DNA of 45,185 nt from Acetivibrio mesophilus. Its GTDB lineage: Bacteria; Bacillota; Clostridia; Acetivibrionales; Acetivibrionaceae. The position numbers and the translations under genes are program-made. Of this stretch, positions 7,796 through 16,449 are shown in pieces (position 1 is the stretch's first letter; each line of letters opens with the position of its first letter). The notes below the pieces were generated by a model. That model ran no database searches and was not told the origin of the DNA. It saw nothing but the letters and a program-made list of their open reading frames with translations. The DNA lies in assembly GCF_004102745.1 (NCBI RefSeq), contig NZ_RLII01000027.1, forward strand, positions 1-45,185, read 5' to 3'.

Positions 7796-8137
7796 AATGA
7801 TCACCCTGACTCTTTTCTTTTAGATAGAATGCAATCATTCTTGTGAATATAATGTAAGCAATATTAAAAACACACGTATATATTGCAATAAACGTTCTAT
7901 ATTGAATTTGGATATTGCGAGATATATACATAGTATAGTATATTAACATAACGGAAAATTGGTAACTATAAATTAAAATAAAAGGCCAAAAAAATAATGC
8001 AAGGAGTAAAAGTATCGTGTTGGATAAACAGTTGAAAAAATTACATCAAATTAATTAATTAAAAATGAAGATAATAATTATGTACGCAAAATTTTTAGCA
8101 TAGGTCTTTTGACTTATGCAAAAAGGAGGCACATACC
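7796..8137. other. AT-rich divergent intergenic region between cwlJ and the SASP gene
   Basis: This 342-bp stretch separates two divergent sporulation genes and must hold the promoters of both. Neither should use SigA. I looked for SigE/SigK-like sequences on the minus strand and a SigG-like pair on the plus strand, and found no convincing match. The only firm element is the AAAGGAGG ribosome binding site at 8122-8129. No RNA gene or repeat was seen. Confidence 0.5.
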
Positions 8138-8311
8138 ATGAGCAGAAACAGAGGTATAATGTCAGAAGAGCTCAAAACGGAAATTGCAAAGGAACTTGGG
8201 GTATACAACACAGTATCAAACGAAGGTTGGGGCTCAGTTAGTTCAAGAGACTGCGGTAATATAGTCAAAAAGGCTATAGAAATGGCAGAAAGAAACCTCA
8301 CAAGCAAATAG
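8138..8311 (+). CDS. Alpha/beta-type small acid-soluble spore protein
   Basis: The 57-residue product starts MSRNRGIMSEELKTEIAKEL and ends NIVKKAIEMAERNLTSK. It matches the two conserved blocks of alpha/beta-type SASPs: the ExIAxELG region, where the GPR protease cuts during germination, and the GxxxKxxIxMAExxL block. SASPs coat spore DNA and protect it. The protein is shorter than typical Bacillus SspA-D, mainly in the middle, and has a Cys at residue 39, which is unusual for the family. The ATG follows AAAGGAGG with 8-nt spacing. A terminator follows the stop codon. It is divergent from cwlJ. Confidence 0.88.
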   Translation: MSRNRGIMSEELKTEIAKELGVYNTVSNEGWGSVSSRDCGNIVKKAIEMAERNLTSK

Positions 8312-8332
8312 TATTGCCTTAAAGCGTAAGAG

Positions 8333-8358
8333 AAGCCGGTGAAATACCGGCTTTTTTA
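8333..8358 (+). terminator. Terminator of the SASP gene
   Basis: AAGCCGGT (8333-8340) pairs with ACCGGCTT (8346-8353) and runs into a T tract. Confidence 0.88.
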
Positions 8359-8400
8359 ATACGTCCAAAAGATCATTTCCCAAAAAAATTAATAATATAA

Positions 8401-8429
8401 TTGTTCTCGCAGTGATTTTATAGTATAAT
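8401..8429 (+). promoter_or_regulatory. Upstream promoter (P1) of the S-layer gene
   Basis: TTGTTC (8401-8406) and TATAAT (8424-8429) are separated by 17 bp. It would give a leader of about 260 nt. It is secondary to the stronger promoter at 8524-8552. Confidence 0.5.
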
Positions 8430-8491
8430 ATTAATTATTGAAACTACTGAATTTACCTAGTAAATCCAACAAAACAGTTTGTTTCAATTCT

Positions 8492-8508
8492 GTTACAATT
8501 TCTTTACA
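8492..8508 (-). promoter_or_regulatory. Candidate WalR box upstream of the S-layer gene
   Basis: Read on the minus strand this is TGTAAA-GAAAT-TGTAAC, an exact fit to the published Bacillus WalR box TGTWAH-N5-TGTWAH. It ends 15 bp before the -35 hexamer of the main S-layer promoter. On the plus strand it also resembles a PhoP-type direct repeat, so the binding protein is not settled. Confidence 0.45.
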
Positions 8509-8523
8509 CTTAAATTCAAATTG

Positions 8524-8552
8524 TTGACTCTCCAAAAGGCCAATGGTATAAT
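8524..8552 (+). promoter_or_regulatory. Main promoter (P2) of the S-layer gene
   Basis: TTGACT (8524-8529) and TATAAT (8547-8552) with a 17-bp spacer are near consensus for SigA, as expected for one of the most abundant proteins of the cell. The predicted start near 8559 gives a 140-nt leader. Confidence 0.8.
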
Positions 8553-8559
8553 AAGTTTG

Positions 8560-8698
8560 AATTCAAGATAGGTTATGTGCGCCAGTCTTGATCAAAATGC
8601 AAGATAGGTCAGGTTAAGAAACAAAAGGGATAAGGCGTAGCCTGGCTTCAATATTAAAGCCTGCTTCCCAAAAAAACTTACAAGGAGGATTTGAGAGT
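8560..8698 (+). promoter_or_regulatory. Structured 5' leader of the S-layer mRNA
   Basis: The leader contains the direct repeat CAAGATAGGT at 8564-8573 and 8600-8609. A complementary TCTTG at 8586-8590 could pair with CAAGA of either copy, giving alternative hairpins. A later GGCTT...AAGCC pair precedes the AAGGAGG ribosome binding site. Long leaders that stabilise mRNA are known for S-layer genes; here that role is inference. Confidence 0.45.
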
Positions 8699-11600
8699 AT
8701 GAAGAATCTCAAAAAATTGTTGGCAGTATTAGTTGTAATCTCTATGGTTTCAACTTTTTTGGTGCCTGCATTTGCTGATTCATTCAGCTATGAAAAAGAA
8801 GCAAAAGAATTGTATGAGCTTGGCTTGTACAAAGGCACATCAGAAAGTGAATATGTGCCTAACTTAGAAGGTAAGCTTGACAGACAGACAGGGGTTGTTA
8901 TGCTCCTCAGACTGTTCGGTCAGGAAGATGATGCATTAGAAATGTCATTAGAAGATGCTGCTGCAAAGCTTGCTGCTAAATTCAAAGATGCAGCTGACGT
9001 TGCAGATTGGGCACAAAGACAGGTTGCATATGCAGTTGAAAAAGGATATGTAAAAGGTTTGCCAGATGGAACATTTGCTCCAACTGCTGATCTTAACGGT
9101 TTAGCTTACTGTTCATTAATCCTTCAACAATTGGGATATGACGGTGACTTCAAATATGAAGAAGCTGCATACAAATTACAGGAATTCGGCGGTTTGACCG
9201 AAGAACAAGCTAAAATATTCAACAGCAATGCTGGAATAAACAGAGATTCAATGGTTGGTATTTCCTACTCTGCTTTACAGGCTTCATACAAAGCAGACGG
9301 AAAGACAGTAATTGAAGTTCTCGTTGCAAACGGAAACGTTGATAAAGAACTTGCATTAGAAATCGGAGTTCTCTTAAAAGGAATTAAAGAAGTAAAAGCT
9401 TTAGCAGATGTTAAAGTACAAAAAGGTAAAACAGCTGAACTTCCAAAAGAAGTTGAAGTAGTATACGAAGATGATACAACTGCTAAACTTGAAGTTACTT
9501 GGCCTACAGTTGACACAGCAGAAGTTGGAGAACAGACAATCGAAGGTACTATCGGAAATTACAAAGCTCCAAAGGCTACTGTTAAGGTTATAGTTACACC
9601 TGAAGAGCTTATAGTTAACAGCGTTGAAGCTGATAACCTTAAAGAAATAGTTATCAACTTTAACGGAGAAGTAGCTGATAAGGCTGATGAAAAGAGCAGC
9701 TACTCAGTTGAAGACCATACTATCGAGTTGGTTACAGTATCAGAAGACAAGACTTCAGTTACATTGACACTTCAAGGTGCTATGAAAGCTGAAGAAGAAG
9801 TTGAAGTAACAATCAAGACAGCTACTGGCTTGAAGGAAGAAGTTACTAAGACTGTAGTACCTGTTGACTATGAAAATCCAGAAGCTGTATCTATCGCATT
9901 GATAGGTCCAAACTCCTTTGAGATTGTATTCTCAGAGCCTGTTGCTGGCAATGCAGATTCAGAAGTTGTAGTTGATGATGGAACTTACTATGTAAGTGAA
10001 GAAAAATTATCAGAAAACTACAGAACATTGACTGTAGAATTGGGCGTAAGCTCATTAAAAGAAGGAACTTACAAAGTAAAAGTTAAAGGTTATAAAGACT
10101 ACGCTGGAAACTCACTCAGAACAAAAACTTTTGACTTAGAGTATGTAAAAGATACTACTGCTCCAGTTGCTAAAATAAAGTCAGCAACTCAGAACAAAGT
10201 AGAAATCGAATTTAACGAGCCTGCTACAAGAGACGGTTTCTCAGGTGACGAAGCTTCTCTTACAAGAGATTACTTCTATCACACTTATTCTTCATGGAAG
10301 CCAAATAAAGTTGTAGCTTCTGACAACAACAAAGTTTACACTTTATACTTCTCTGAAGACTATAAAGTAGGTAACGACGGTGTATACTTGCTTCCAGAAG
10401 GAAATGTTACTATAACAATCCTCAAGGAAGTAGACGATGATGCTGTAGTAGATGCATGGGGTAACAAAGTAGCATCTGACATAAAGCTTACTGCTACAAT
10501 AGTATCTGATAATGAAGCTCCAACAGTAAAATCTGTAAAAGCTGAAAAAGAAGATGAGATTGTAGTTATCTTCAGCGAAGATGTAAAAGAAAGCCAAGCA
10601 GAAGACAAAGACAACTATGTAATTAAGAAAGATGGAAAAGAAATAGATGAGTCTATTTCAGGCATCGAATATAAGAGCGATGAAACAAAAGCAGTAATTA
10701 CTTTAGATGATAAGCTCGCTGGCGGAAAATATACAATAGACATTAAGGGTATTAAAGACACTTCAGTATCTGAAAATGAAATGCAAGCAATCACACTTGA
10801 GTTTGAAGTTACTGACAAAACAGCTCCATCAGTTAAAGAAATAACATTTGTTGGCAAATACATCTATGTAACATTCAGCGAAGCTATGTCAACAAAGGGT
10901 GACAGCTCAGTTCTCAATAAGGACAATTACAAACTCAAAGACGCTAGTGATAAAGATGTAGACATTAAGAAGATTGAAGTTTTCGGTTCAGACAAAGACA
11001 AAGTAAGAATAACTGTTGCTGATTCAGTAACACTTGCTACAAACTTCACTCTCTTAGTAGCTAATGTTCAAGACACATCCGGTAATGCTATAGGTGCATT
11101 CGATGTGAAGAAAATAGCTCTTGCTAATGAAGAAGCACCAGAAGTAGAAGAAATTAAAGTTATCAGCAAGACTGAAATCGAAATAGTTGTTAACAAGATA
11201 CTTGATAAAGCAACTATTGAAAAGGCAGACTTTAAGGTATCAAGAACTGGTAAGACAGCAGAAGGACTTACAAGAATAAGCTTAGTTACCTTTAAAGATG
11301 GTAAGACAACAATTAAGGGTGTACTTGCAGCTTCAGTACAACCTGCTAACTCAGGCGATATCACTGGTCAGGGTTATGCATTAGAAGTTATTGGAGACGT
11401 TAAGTCCGATACTGGTAAGTCAATGGCAACAGGAGTAGTTGCAGCAGCATTTGCAGATAAGTTTGCTCCAAGCGTTGTTGGTAACGTATACTATTTAGGA
11501 AACAATGAATTCTCAGTAGCATTTGATGAAGACATTAAGTTCTTAAATAACTCAGCAGGATTGGGTGCAACTGACCTCGTAATCAAAGACGGTGGAAAGA

Positions 11601-11800
11601 CTCTTGAAGCTGGTATTGACTACGATGTAGCAATCGTTAACGGTGATGAAATTAAAGTTACTCTCAAAGGTGATGACTACGGAGTAGGTAAATTCACAGG
11701 TACTCTTAAAGTATCAACTAAGGAAACTGTGAAGTATATCACTGACTTGGCTGGTAATGCACTTAACAAGTTCGAAAATAAAGAAGTAAAAGTTAAATAA
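8699..11800 (+). CDS. S-layer protein with SLH domains and Ig-like repeats
   Basis: This 1033-residue protein has a signal peptide with probable cleavage after AFA (residue 26). Residues about 30-215 form three S-layer homology repeats that bind secondary wall polysaccharide. The second is the clearest (ADWAQRQVAYAVEKGYVKGL, then PDGTFAPTADLNG). A Big-type Ig domain follows at about 225-305 (VTWPTVDTAEVGEQTIEGTI), then several repeats of SbsA-Ig type with the recurring V.FSE.V or VTFSEAM strands to the C terminus. Composition is rich in Lys, Glu, Asp, Val and Thr. It has one Cys, near residue 143. Codon use is strongly biased (GAA, ACA, GTT, GCT), unlike its neighbours, which fits very high expression. 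A strong promoter, long leader, AAGGAGG site and strong terminator flank it. It is likely a main S-layer subunit. The SLH repeats lack a clear TRAE motif. Confidence 0.9.
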   Translation: MKNLKKLLAVLVVISMVSTFLVPAFADSFSYEKEAKELYELGLYKGTSESEYVPNLEGKLDRQTGVVMLLRLFGQEDDALEMSLEDAAAKLAAKFKDAADVADWAQRQVAYAVEKGYVKGLPDGTFAPTADLNGLAYCSLILQQLGYDGDFKYEEAAYKLQEFGGLTEEQAKIFNSNAGINRDSMVGISYSALQASYKADGKTVIEVLVANGNVDKELALEIGVLLKGIKEVKALADVKVQKGKTAELPKEVEVVYEDDTTAKLEVTWPTVDTAEVGEQTIEGTIGNYKAPKATVKVIVTPEELIVNSVEADNLKEIVINFNGEVADKADEKSSYSVEDHTIELVTVSEDKTSVTLTLQGAMKAEEEVEVTIKTATGLKEEVTKTVVPVDYENPEAVSIALIGPNSFEIVFSEPVAGNADSEVVVDDGTYYVSEEKLSENYRTLTVELGVSSLKEGTYKVKVKGYKDYAGNSLRTKTFDLEYVKDTTAPVAKIKSATQNKVEIEFNEPATRDGFSGDEASLTRDYFYHTYSSWKPNKVVASDNNKVYTLYFSEDYKVGNDGVYLLPEGNVTITILKEVDDDAVVDAWGNKVASDIKLTATIVSDNEAPTVKSVKAEKEDEIVVIFSEDVKESQAEDKDNYVIKKDGKEIDESISGIEYKSDETKAVITLDDKLAGGKYTIDIKGIKDTSVSENEMQAITLEFEVTDKTAPSVKEITFVGKYIYVTFSEAMSTKGDSSVLNKDNYKLKDASDKDVDIKKIEVFGSDKDKVRITVADSVTLATNFTLLVANVQDTSGNAIGAFDVKKIALANEEAPEVEEIKVISKTEIEIVVNKILDKATIEKADFKVSRTGKTAEGLTRISLVTFKDGKTTIKGVLAASVQPANSGDITGQGYALEVIGDVKSDTGKSMATGVVAAAFADKFAPSVVGNVYYLGNNEFSVAFDEDIKFLNNSAGLGATDLVIKDGGKTLEAGIDYDVAIVNGDEIKVTLKGDDYGVGKFTGTLKVSTKETVKYITDLAGNALNKFENKEVKVK

Positions 11801-11820
11801 TTTTACTTCCAACTGCTAAT

Positions 11821-11852
11821 AAAAGGGCTTCCCCGTCGGGGAAGTCCTTTTT
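11821..11852 (+). terminator. Strong terminator of the S-layer gene
   Basis: AAAAGGGCTTCCCC pairs with GGGGAAGTCCTTTTT around a GTC loop, with a T tract. It separates the S-layer gene from the glycan cluster. Confidence 0.95.
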
Positions 11853-11880
11853 ATGTGCGCTGAGCACCTTATATTTCTAA

Positions 11881-11909
11881 TTGACATCAACATATTAATT
11901 ATATATAAT
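11881..11909 (+). promoter_or_regulatory. Consensus promoter of the glycan cluster
   Basis: TTGACA (11881-11886), 17 bp, TATAAT (11904-11909): perfect hexamers and spacing. Predicted start near 11916. It is the only strong promoter seen before the run of closely spaced genes to 26510. Confidence 0.88.
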
Positions 11910-11947
11910 ATTAATGATTTTGAGTTACCAAATAGATTATTTTGAGG

Positions 11948-11975
11948 GGAGTATTGCAACGGCATTGCTCCTTTT
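11948..11975 (+). terminator. Leader hairpin with T run, candidate attenuator
   Basis: GGAGTATTGC (11948-11957) pairs with GCATTGCTCC (11962-11971) with one mismatch and one wobble, around an AACG loop, followed by TTTTATGCTTGT. It lies in the leader between the consensus promoter and the first gene. It could reduce readthrough into the cluster unless an antitermination factor acts. No regulator gene for it is visible. Confidence 0.4.
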
Positions 11976-12020
11976 ATGCTTGTAATTCTAATTAGATAAA
12001 CCTAACGGGGGACAGAGCCG

Positions 12021-13283
12021 ATGGAAGAGTTGAGCTTAAGAGAAGCTATTGAAATAGTTATTAAAGGTAAATGGATTATAGCTGCAGTTACTGCAATATG
12101 TATAGTTATTAGCTTAATAATAAGTGTATTTGTTATAGACCCGGTTTACGAAGCGCAAACGATGTTGATGATCTCGCCCATAAAAAAGAGCGAGGCACAG
12201 GCTGAGGATATAAACAATTTCTCGCCTTTGGTTGATGCTATATCGCGATATCCGGAAATGTCTATTGATACTTACAGGGAACAAGTAAAGGCTCCTGCAA
12301 TACTGCAGTATATTCGTGATGAAATGAATATGAAAGATGTTCCACTAAGCAAAATAGCATCAAAAATATCCGTAAATGCGATAAAGAATACAAATTTGCT
12401 TACAATAAGTGTAACTGACGTGAACCCTGACATTGCGGCCCAAATAGCAAACTTAGTTAGTGAGAGGTTTACTAAATTTGTATCTGAGACAAATCAAAAG
12501 CAGGCTGTGAGCTCTGCAGAGTTTATTGAGAATCAGATGCAAAAAGAAAAAGAGAATATGGAAAAACTATCGGAAGAGTATAAAAACTTCCTGTCGCAGC
12601 CTAGAGGCCCTGAAGAAGTTAAGATGGAGTTGGATTCAAAACTGTTAAAGATTACGGAATACAAAACTCAATTATCGCAAATCAAAGTTGATGAGAATGC
12701 AACGAGAGCGTCGGTAAATAGTGCAAGAAGTTTGATAGGCAAAACACCGCAAAAATTGATTACAGATAGTACTCTTTTAACTGATGAGCTCTTGTCGGGA
12801 GTGATTAAGGAAAAGACAGGTCTTACGTCAGAAGACCTTGCAAATATAAAGATGTCAACAGAGCAAATAAATATGATATATGTTGAATTGTCAAACATGC
12901 TCAACCAACTGGAGGTTCAGCTGTCAAACCTGGAGGCCCAGAGAATGAATATAGAGCAGGTTATCCAAGAATGTCAAAAGGAAATTGAGAATCTCCAGGT
13001 AGAATATGCAGAGAAACAGCAGGAATACGATATACTGAAACTGGACCTTGATTTATCAAAGGAAGCATATAACGCATATCAGCAAAAGTATAAAGAATCA
13101 ATGATCATGCAATCAGCCGAGATAGGTAAGTCAAGTATAGTAATTGTGTCTGAAGCTATTCCACCTATTAATCCTGTTGCACCAAAGAAGGTTTTAAATG
13201 TAGCTATTGCAGGGGTGCTGGGAATTGGAATTAGTTTTGCTATAGTTTTTATAAGAGAATATTTAATTAGAAGCAAGAAGTGA
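12021..13283 (+). CDS. Wzz-like polysaccharide chain-length regulator (polysaccharide co-polymerase)
   Basis: Residues 15-40 and about 390-412 are membrane segments that flank a long extracytoplasmic region rich in coiled coil (about 165-360). The proline-rich motif PPINPVAPKK precedes the second membrane segment. This layout defines the Wzz/CapA family, which sets polymer chain length in Wzy-dependent systems. There is no fused or adjacent tyrosine kinase domain (CapB/EpsB type), so chain-length control may not use phosphorylation here. The ATG at 12021 follows GGGGGACAG. It is the first gene of the glycan cluster. Confidence 0.88.
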   Translation: MEELSLREAIEIVIKGKWIIAAVTAICIVISLIISVFVIDPVYEAQTMLMISPIKKSEAQAEDINNFSPLVDAISRYPEMSIDTYREQVKAPAILQYIRDEMNMKDVPLSKIASKISVNAIKNTNLLTISVTDVNPDIAAQIANLVSERFTKFVSETNQKQAVSSAEFIENQMQKEKENMEKLSEEYKNFLSQPRGPEEVKMELDSKLLKITEYKTQLSQIKVDENATRASVNSARSLIGKTPQKLITDSTLLTDELLSGVIKEKTGLTSEDLANIKMSTEQINMIYVELSNMLNQLEVQLSNLEAQRMNIEQVIQECQKEIENLQVEYAEKQQEYDILKLDLDLSKEAYNAYQQKYKESMIMQSAEIGKSSIVIVSEAIPPINPVAPKKVLNVAIAGVLGIGISFAIVFIREYLIRSKK

Positions 13284-13356
13284 AAAAGCAAATAGATTTA
13301 GCAGAACTAAATGACAAATAGACGAATAAAATCAAAATGACATAAGGGTGATAGAA

Positions 13357-16300
13357 ATGGGGACAAGCAGCAAGGGTGAAAAAAGAGGAAAAGCAAGAAA
13401 GACTGTGAAGTCGATAAAACATGAAAATAAATATAGTATATTTAGAATGTTAATACTGGTACTAAACCTAATTGTGGTATTCTACTCACCCTTTGTAAGG
13501 GGATTGTATTTCGAAGCAGAACAGCTACCAGCAGAGATATTTATATTGGTGAGCTTTGCTATATTCTGGATATTGAAGCACATGGAGAATGGAAGAAAAT
13601 TCATATCAACTCCAATAGAGTATTGCTCGTTTGGGTTGATGCTCATTTATTTTATATCAATACTAAGCTCAGCTAGTACAAGGCTTGCAATTTCAGAATG
13701 GCTGAAGTATTGTATGTATTTTGCTGTATTTTTCATGATTACGGACCTTTCGTCAACACTGAAAAATAAACTTATAGTATTATGGACTGTTATTGCAGCA
13801 TCAATGGGATTATGCGTTGTTGGTCTAGATGGTGCGGCTGGGGGCAAAGTGGTTGATGCGCTAAATAATGTGTTTGATTTTTTGCATATACCGGTTGAAT
13901 TTTTTGGAATTTATGTTGATGGGCGTATCCATTCAACGATCCAATATCCCAATGCACTGGCTGCGTATCTAATGGCAGTATTTTTTGTAACTGTAACGAT
14001 ATCCATAATATCACCAAAGATTTGGCAAAGACTCATTGCAGGAGTATGTAGCTTTGTATTTACAACTACAATAATATTGACATTGAGTCGTGGTGTAATG
14101 ATATTAATACCCATTATGTTTGTATTATATCTTATTGTAGTTCCTAAAGGTACCAAGCTAAGAGCATTTTTAATGGCTTTATGCGCAGCAGTTTCAAGTA
14201 TAATACCTATTCTGTTTTCATCTTTATCGGGAAGAAGCGATTCGAACCTTTGGCTTGGAATAGTATTAGGGATGATACTATCCTTGATTTTTACGGCAGT
14301 AGTGGAGGGTTTATTCAAACTTCGTTTTAAAGTAATGTTAAAGCTCAAGCTGAAGCCATATTTTTTATTTATTCCAGTAGCAGTGGCAGTTGTTGCAATA
14401 TTGATTATTACAAGTATTCCAAAAGAGTTGGAACTTGGAAGCTATAACCCTCAAGGGGGAGATGGGTATTATTTTGAGAAAAGTATTGAACTGCAGCCGG
14501 GCAAAGAATACAAGCTCTTATTTGATGTATCATATATGAATAATGATGATGAGAACTCATTAACGGTGTCAGTTAGTAGCCGGGATAAAGCGAATATTAT
14601 GTTTGGAGGAGATTCAAGACTTGTAGAGGTTAGCGAAAATAACAGTGATACTTTGGAAATTCCGTTTACAGTGCCGCAGGGTAGTTCAATAGTAGATTTC
14701 AAATTTGTAAATAACTCAGAGAAATCAAAGGTATCTATAGATAATGCCAAAATTGTAGATAGCAAAACCGGAAAAAATCTAAAAAGCATTAAGCTTGGAT
14801 ACAAATATCTGCCGGACTCTGTAGCCTCAAGATTTCAAAATCTGATGGTATCAAGAAGCTTTATTCAGAGACAAATATATTTAAACGATGGATTTAGAAT
14901 ATTTAAAGATAATTGGCTTCTTGGAGCAGGAGGAGGAGCATGGTCGGTCCTTATCTTTGCATACCAGTCGTACTTGTACTGGTCCACGCAATCCCATGCA
15001 TATTTTCTACAGGTTACGGTAGAGACCGGTATACTTGGATTAATAATTCTGGTAATGCTGTTGTTATCAATTATTGCACAGTTTATCATGGATTATAAAT
15101 ATAAAGAAGAAGAGGATATTAATTATAGAGTGGTACAGGGGACATTATTAACATCCATACTCGGAATGTTTTTGCATTCATGTTTGGATTTTGATTTGTC
15201 ATTATCCTCAGTATTCTTACTGTTGTGGACGTTGCTAGCATTGTTTAATTCGGGATACAGACACAATAAACCTGTTGTTGTAAAAAAGAATGACGGTTCC
15301 AGTGGGAAATCGGGTTTGCTTTTTAGGCTAAATAATTTGAAAGCATTTAATACCAACCCAATAGTAATGGCTGTTTTATCTTTTGTAATTATGATAATGC
15401 CGATTTTGTTTGCAACTGCCTCGAGTTTTGAAGGCAAATACCAAGATTCAATGGCGGCAGGTAATACAGACGATGCGTTAAAATATATAAAGAATGCCGA
15501 ATCATTAGATGCCTTTAATGCTGATTATAAAATAAAGTATGCGGACTTGCTATTATCTGGAGAAAACATTACAAAAGAGGATTTTGAAACTGCAAAGAGA
15601 TTGGTGGACGAGGCAGAAAAAACGGACAAGTACAATGCCGCCACGATGGAAAATGCGTCTATACTTAATATAAAAATGTCTATGTTTGATAAAGGAATTG
15701 AACTTGTAGACAGAGCCATTGAGTTAAGGCCGTTTTATGAACAGGGCTGGCAGCTTAAGATAAATATGCATTATCAGCTTATGATGGCATATTTAAAAAA
15801 CGGTGATCCTGAAAATGCCAGAAAGCATTTAGACTTGGCATTGGAGACAATTAATAACGCAAAGACAAAGAATGAAGAGAATATGGATCCTTTTGTATTT
15901 AGTGAAAAGACGATGGAATATCTGGAAAGGCTGTCTTATATAAATGATAATTTTGAGGATTTTGCTTTAGAGCAAGTAGATAAAGTTAAATTTTTAAGCA
16001 TCAATGAAATGGATATAGACTCCGATAATGTACCGGATCAGTGGACAATTGTCCAAAAAGAAAGAGTAGATCTAAGCATTAGTGAAACTAATATTCTGGT
16101 CAATAATATAAAGGATAATACTCCCGGATCTGTGGAGACGAGAAGTATAAGCTTTGAGGGTGGCAAGGACTATAAAATTGAATTAATAATTGACAATCCG
16201 GAAGATGCAACTGATGTATTGTATTTTATCCCTGGATTACATGAAGATTTTGTACAGCTTGAGAAGGCAGGGGAAGGAAAGTATTTGGCAAATATTGAGC

Positions 16301-16392
16301 TGCCATCGGACTTTAATACAGCAAATACCTATATAAGATTCCGTTTTTTAAAGGATTTATTGATTAAAAGCCTGACTGTGACTGAGATATAG
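13357..16392 (+). CDS. O-antigen ligase/polymerase (Wzy_C) membrane protein with C-terminal TPR and extra domain
   Basis: The N-terminal ~650 residues contain many membrane segments with a Wzy_C-type region. An extracytoplasmic insert lies at about 360-500, and LGAGGGAWSVL with a following SHAYFLQ belongs to the conserved ligase loop. Residues about 690-870 look like helical TPR repeats (KYIKNAESLDAFNADYKIKY, then DRAIELRPFYEQGWQLKINM). A final beta-rich ~120-residue domain follows. Proteins of this family polymerise or ligate lipid-linked glycans, and some transfer glycans to protein. The size (1011 residues) and C-terminal extensions suggest a ligase acting on a surface acceptor. The GTG at 13348 is possible, but AAGGGTGAT places the start at the ATG at 13357. 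Confidence 0.8.
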   Translation: MGTSSKGEKRGKARKTVKSIKHENKYSIFRMLILVLNLIVVFYSPFVRGLYFEAEQLPAEIFILVSFAIFWILKHMENGRKFISTPIEYCSFGLMLIYFISILSSASTRLAISEWLKYCMYFAVFFMITDLSSTLKNKLIVLWTVIAASMGLCVVGLDGAAGGKVVDALNNVFDFLHIPVEFFGIYVDGRIHSTIQYPNALAAYLMAVFFVTVTISIISPKIWQRLIAGVCSFVFTTTIILTLSRGVMILIPIMFVLYLIVVPKGTKLRAFLMALCAAVSSIIPILFSSLSGRSDSNLWLGIVLGMILSLIFTAVVEGLFKLRFKVMLKLKLKPYFLFIPVAVAVVAILIITSIPKELELGSYNPQGGDGYYFEKSIELQPGKEYKLLFDVSYMNNDDENSLTVSVSSRDKANIMFGGDSRLVEVSENNSDTLEIPFTVPQGSSIVDFKFVNNSEKSKVSIDNAKIVDSKTGKNLKSIKLGYKYLPDSVASRFQNLMVSRSFIQRQIYLNDGFRIFKDNWLLGAGGGAWSVLIFAYQSYLYWSTQSHAYFLQVTVETGILGLIILVMLLLSIIAQFIMDYKYKEEEDINYRVVQGTLLTSILGMFLHSCLDFDLSLSSVFLLLWTLLALFNSGYRHNKPVVVKKNDGSSGKSGLLFRLNNLKAFNTNPIVMAVLSFVIMIMPILFATASSFEGKYQDSMAAGNTDDALKYIKNAESLDAFNADYKIKYADLLLSGENITKEDFETAKRLVDEAEKTDKYNAATMENASILNIKMSMFDKGIELVDRAIELRPFYEQGWQLKINMHYQLMMAYLKNGDPENARKHLDLALETINNAKTKNEENMDPFVFSEKTMEYLERLSYINDNFEDFALEQVDKVKFLSINEMDIDSDNVPDQWTIVQKERVDLSISETNILVNNIKDNTPGSVETRSISFEGGKDYKIELIIDNPEDATDVLYFIPGLHEDFVQLEKAGEGKYLANIELPSDFNTANTYIRFRFLKDLLIKSLTVTEI

Positions 16393-16449
16393 TTGGCAAG
16401 CCAGACATGAAATTTAATATAGATAATAAGCAGAGAGGCAGTAATTAAA

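Noticed and set aside
8012-8137. A SigG-type promoter for the SASP gene
   Set aside because: A CATAGGT-like sequence near 8098 could be a -10, but no -35 at the correct spacing was found.
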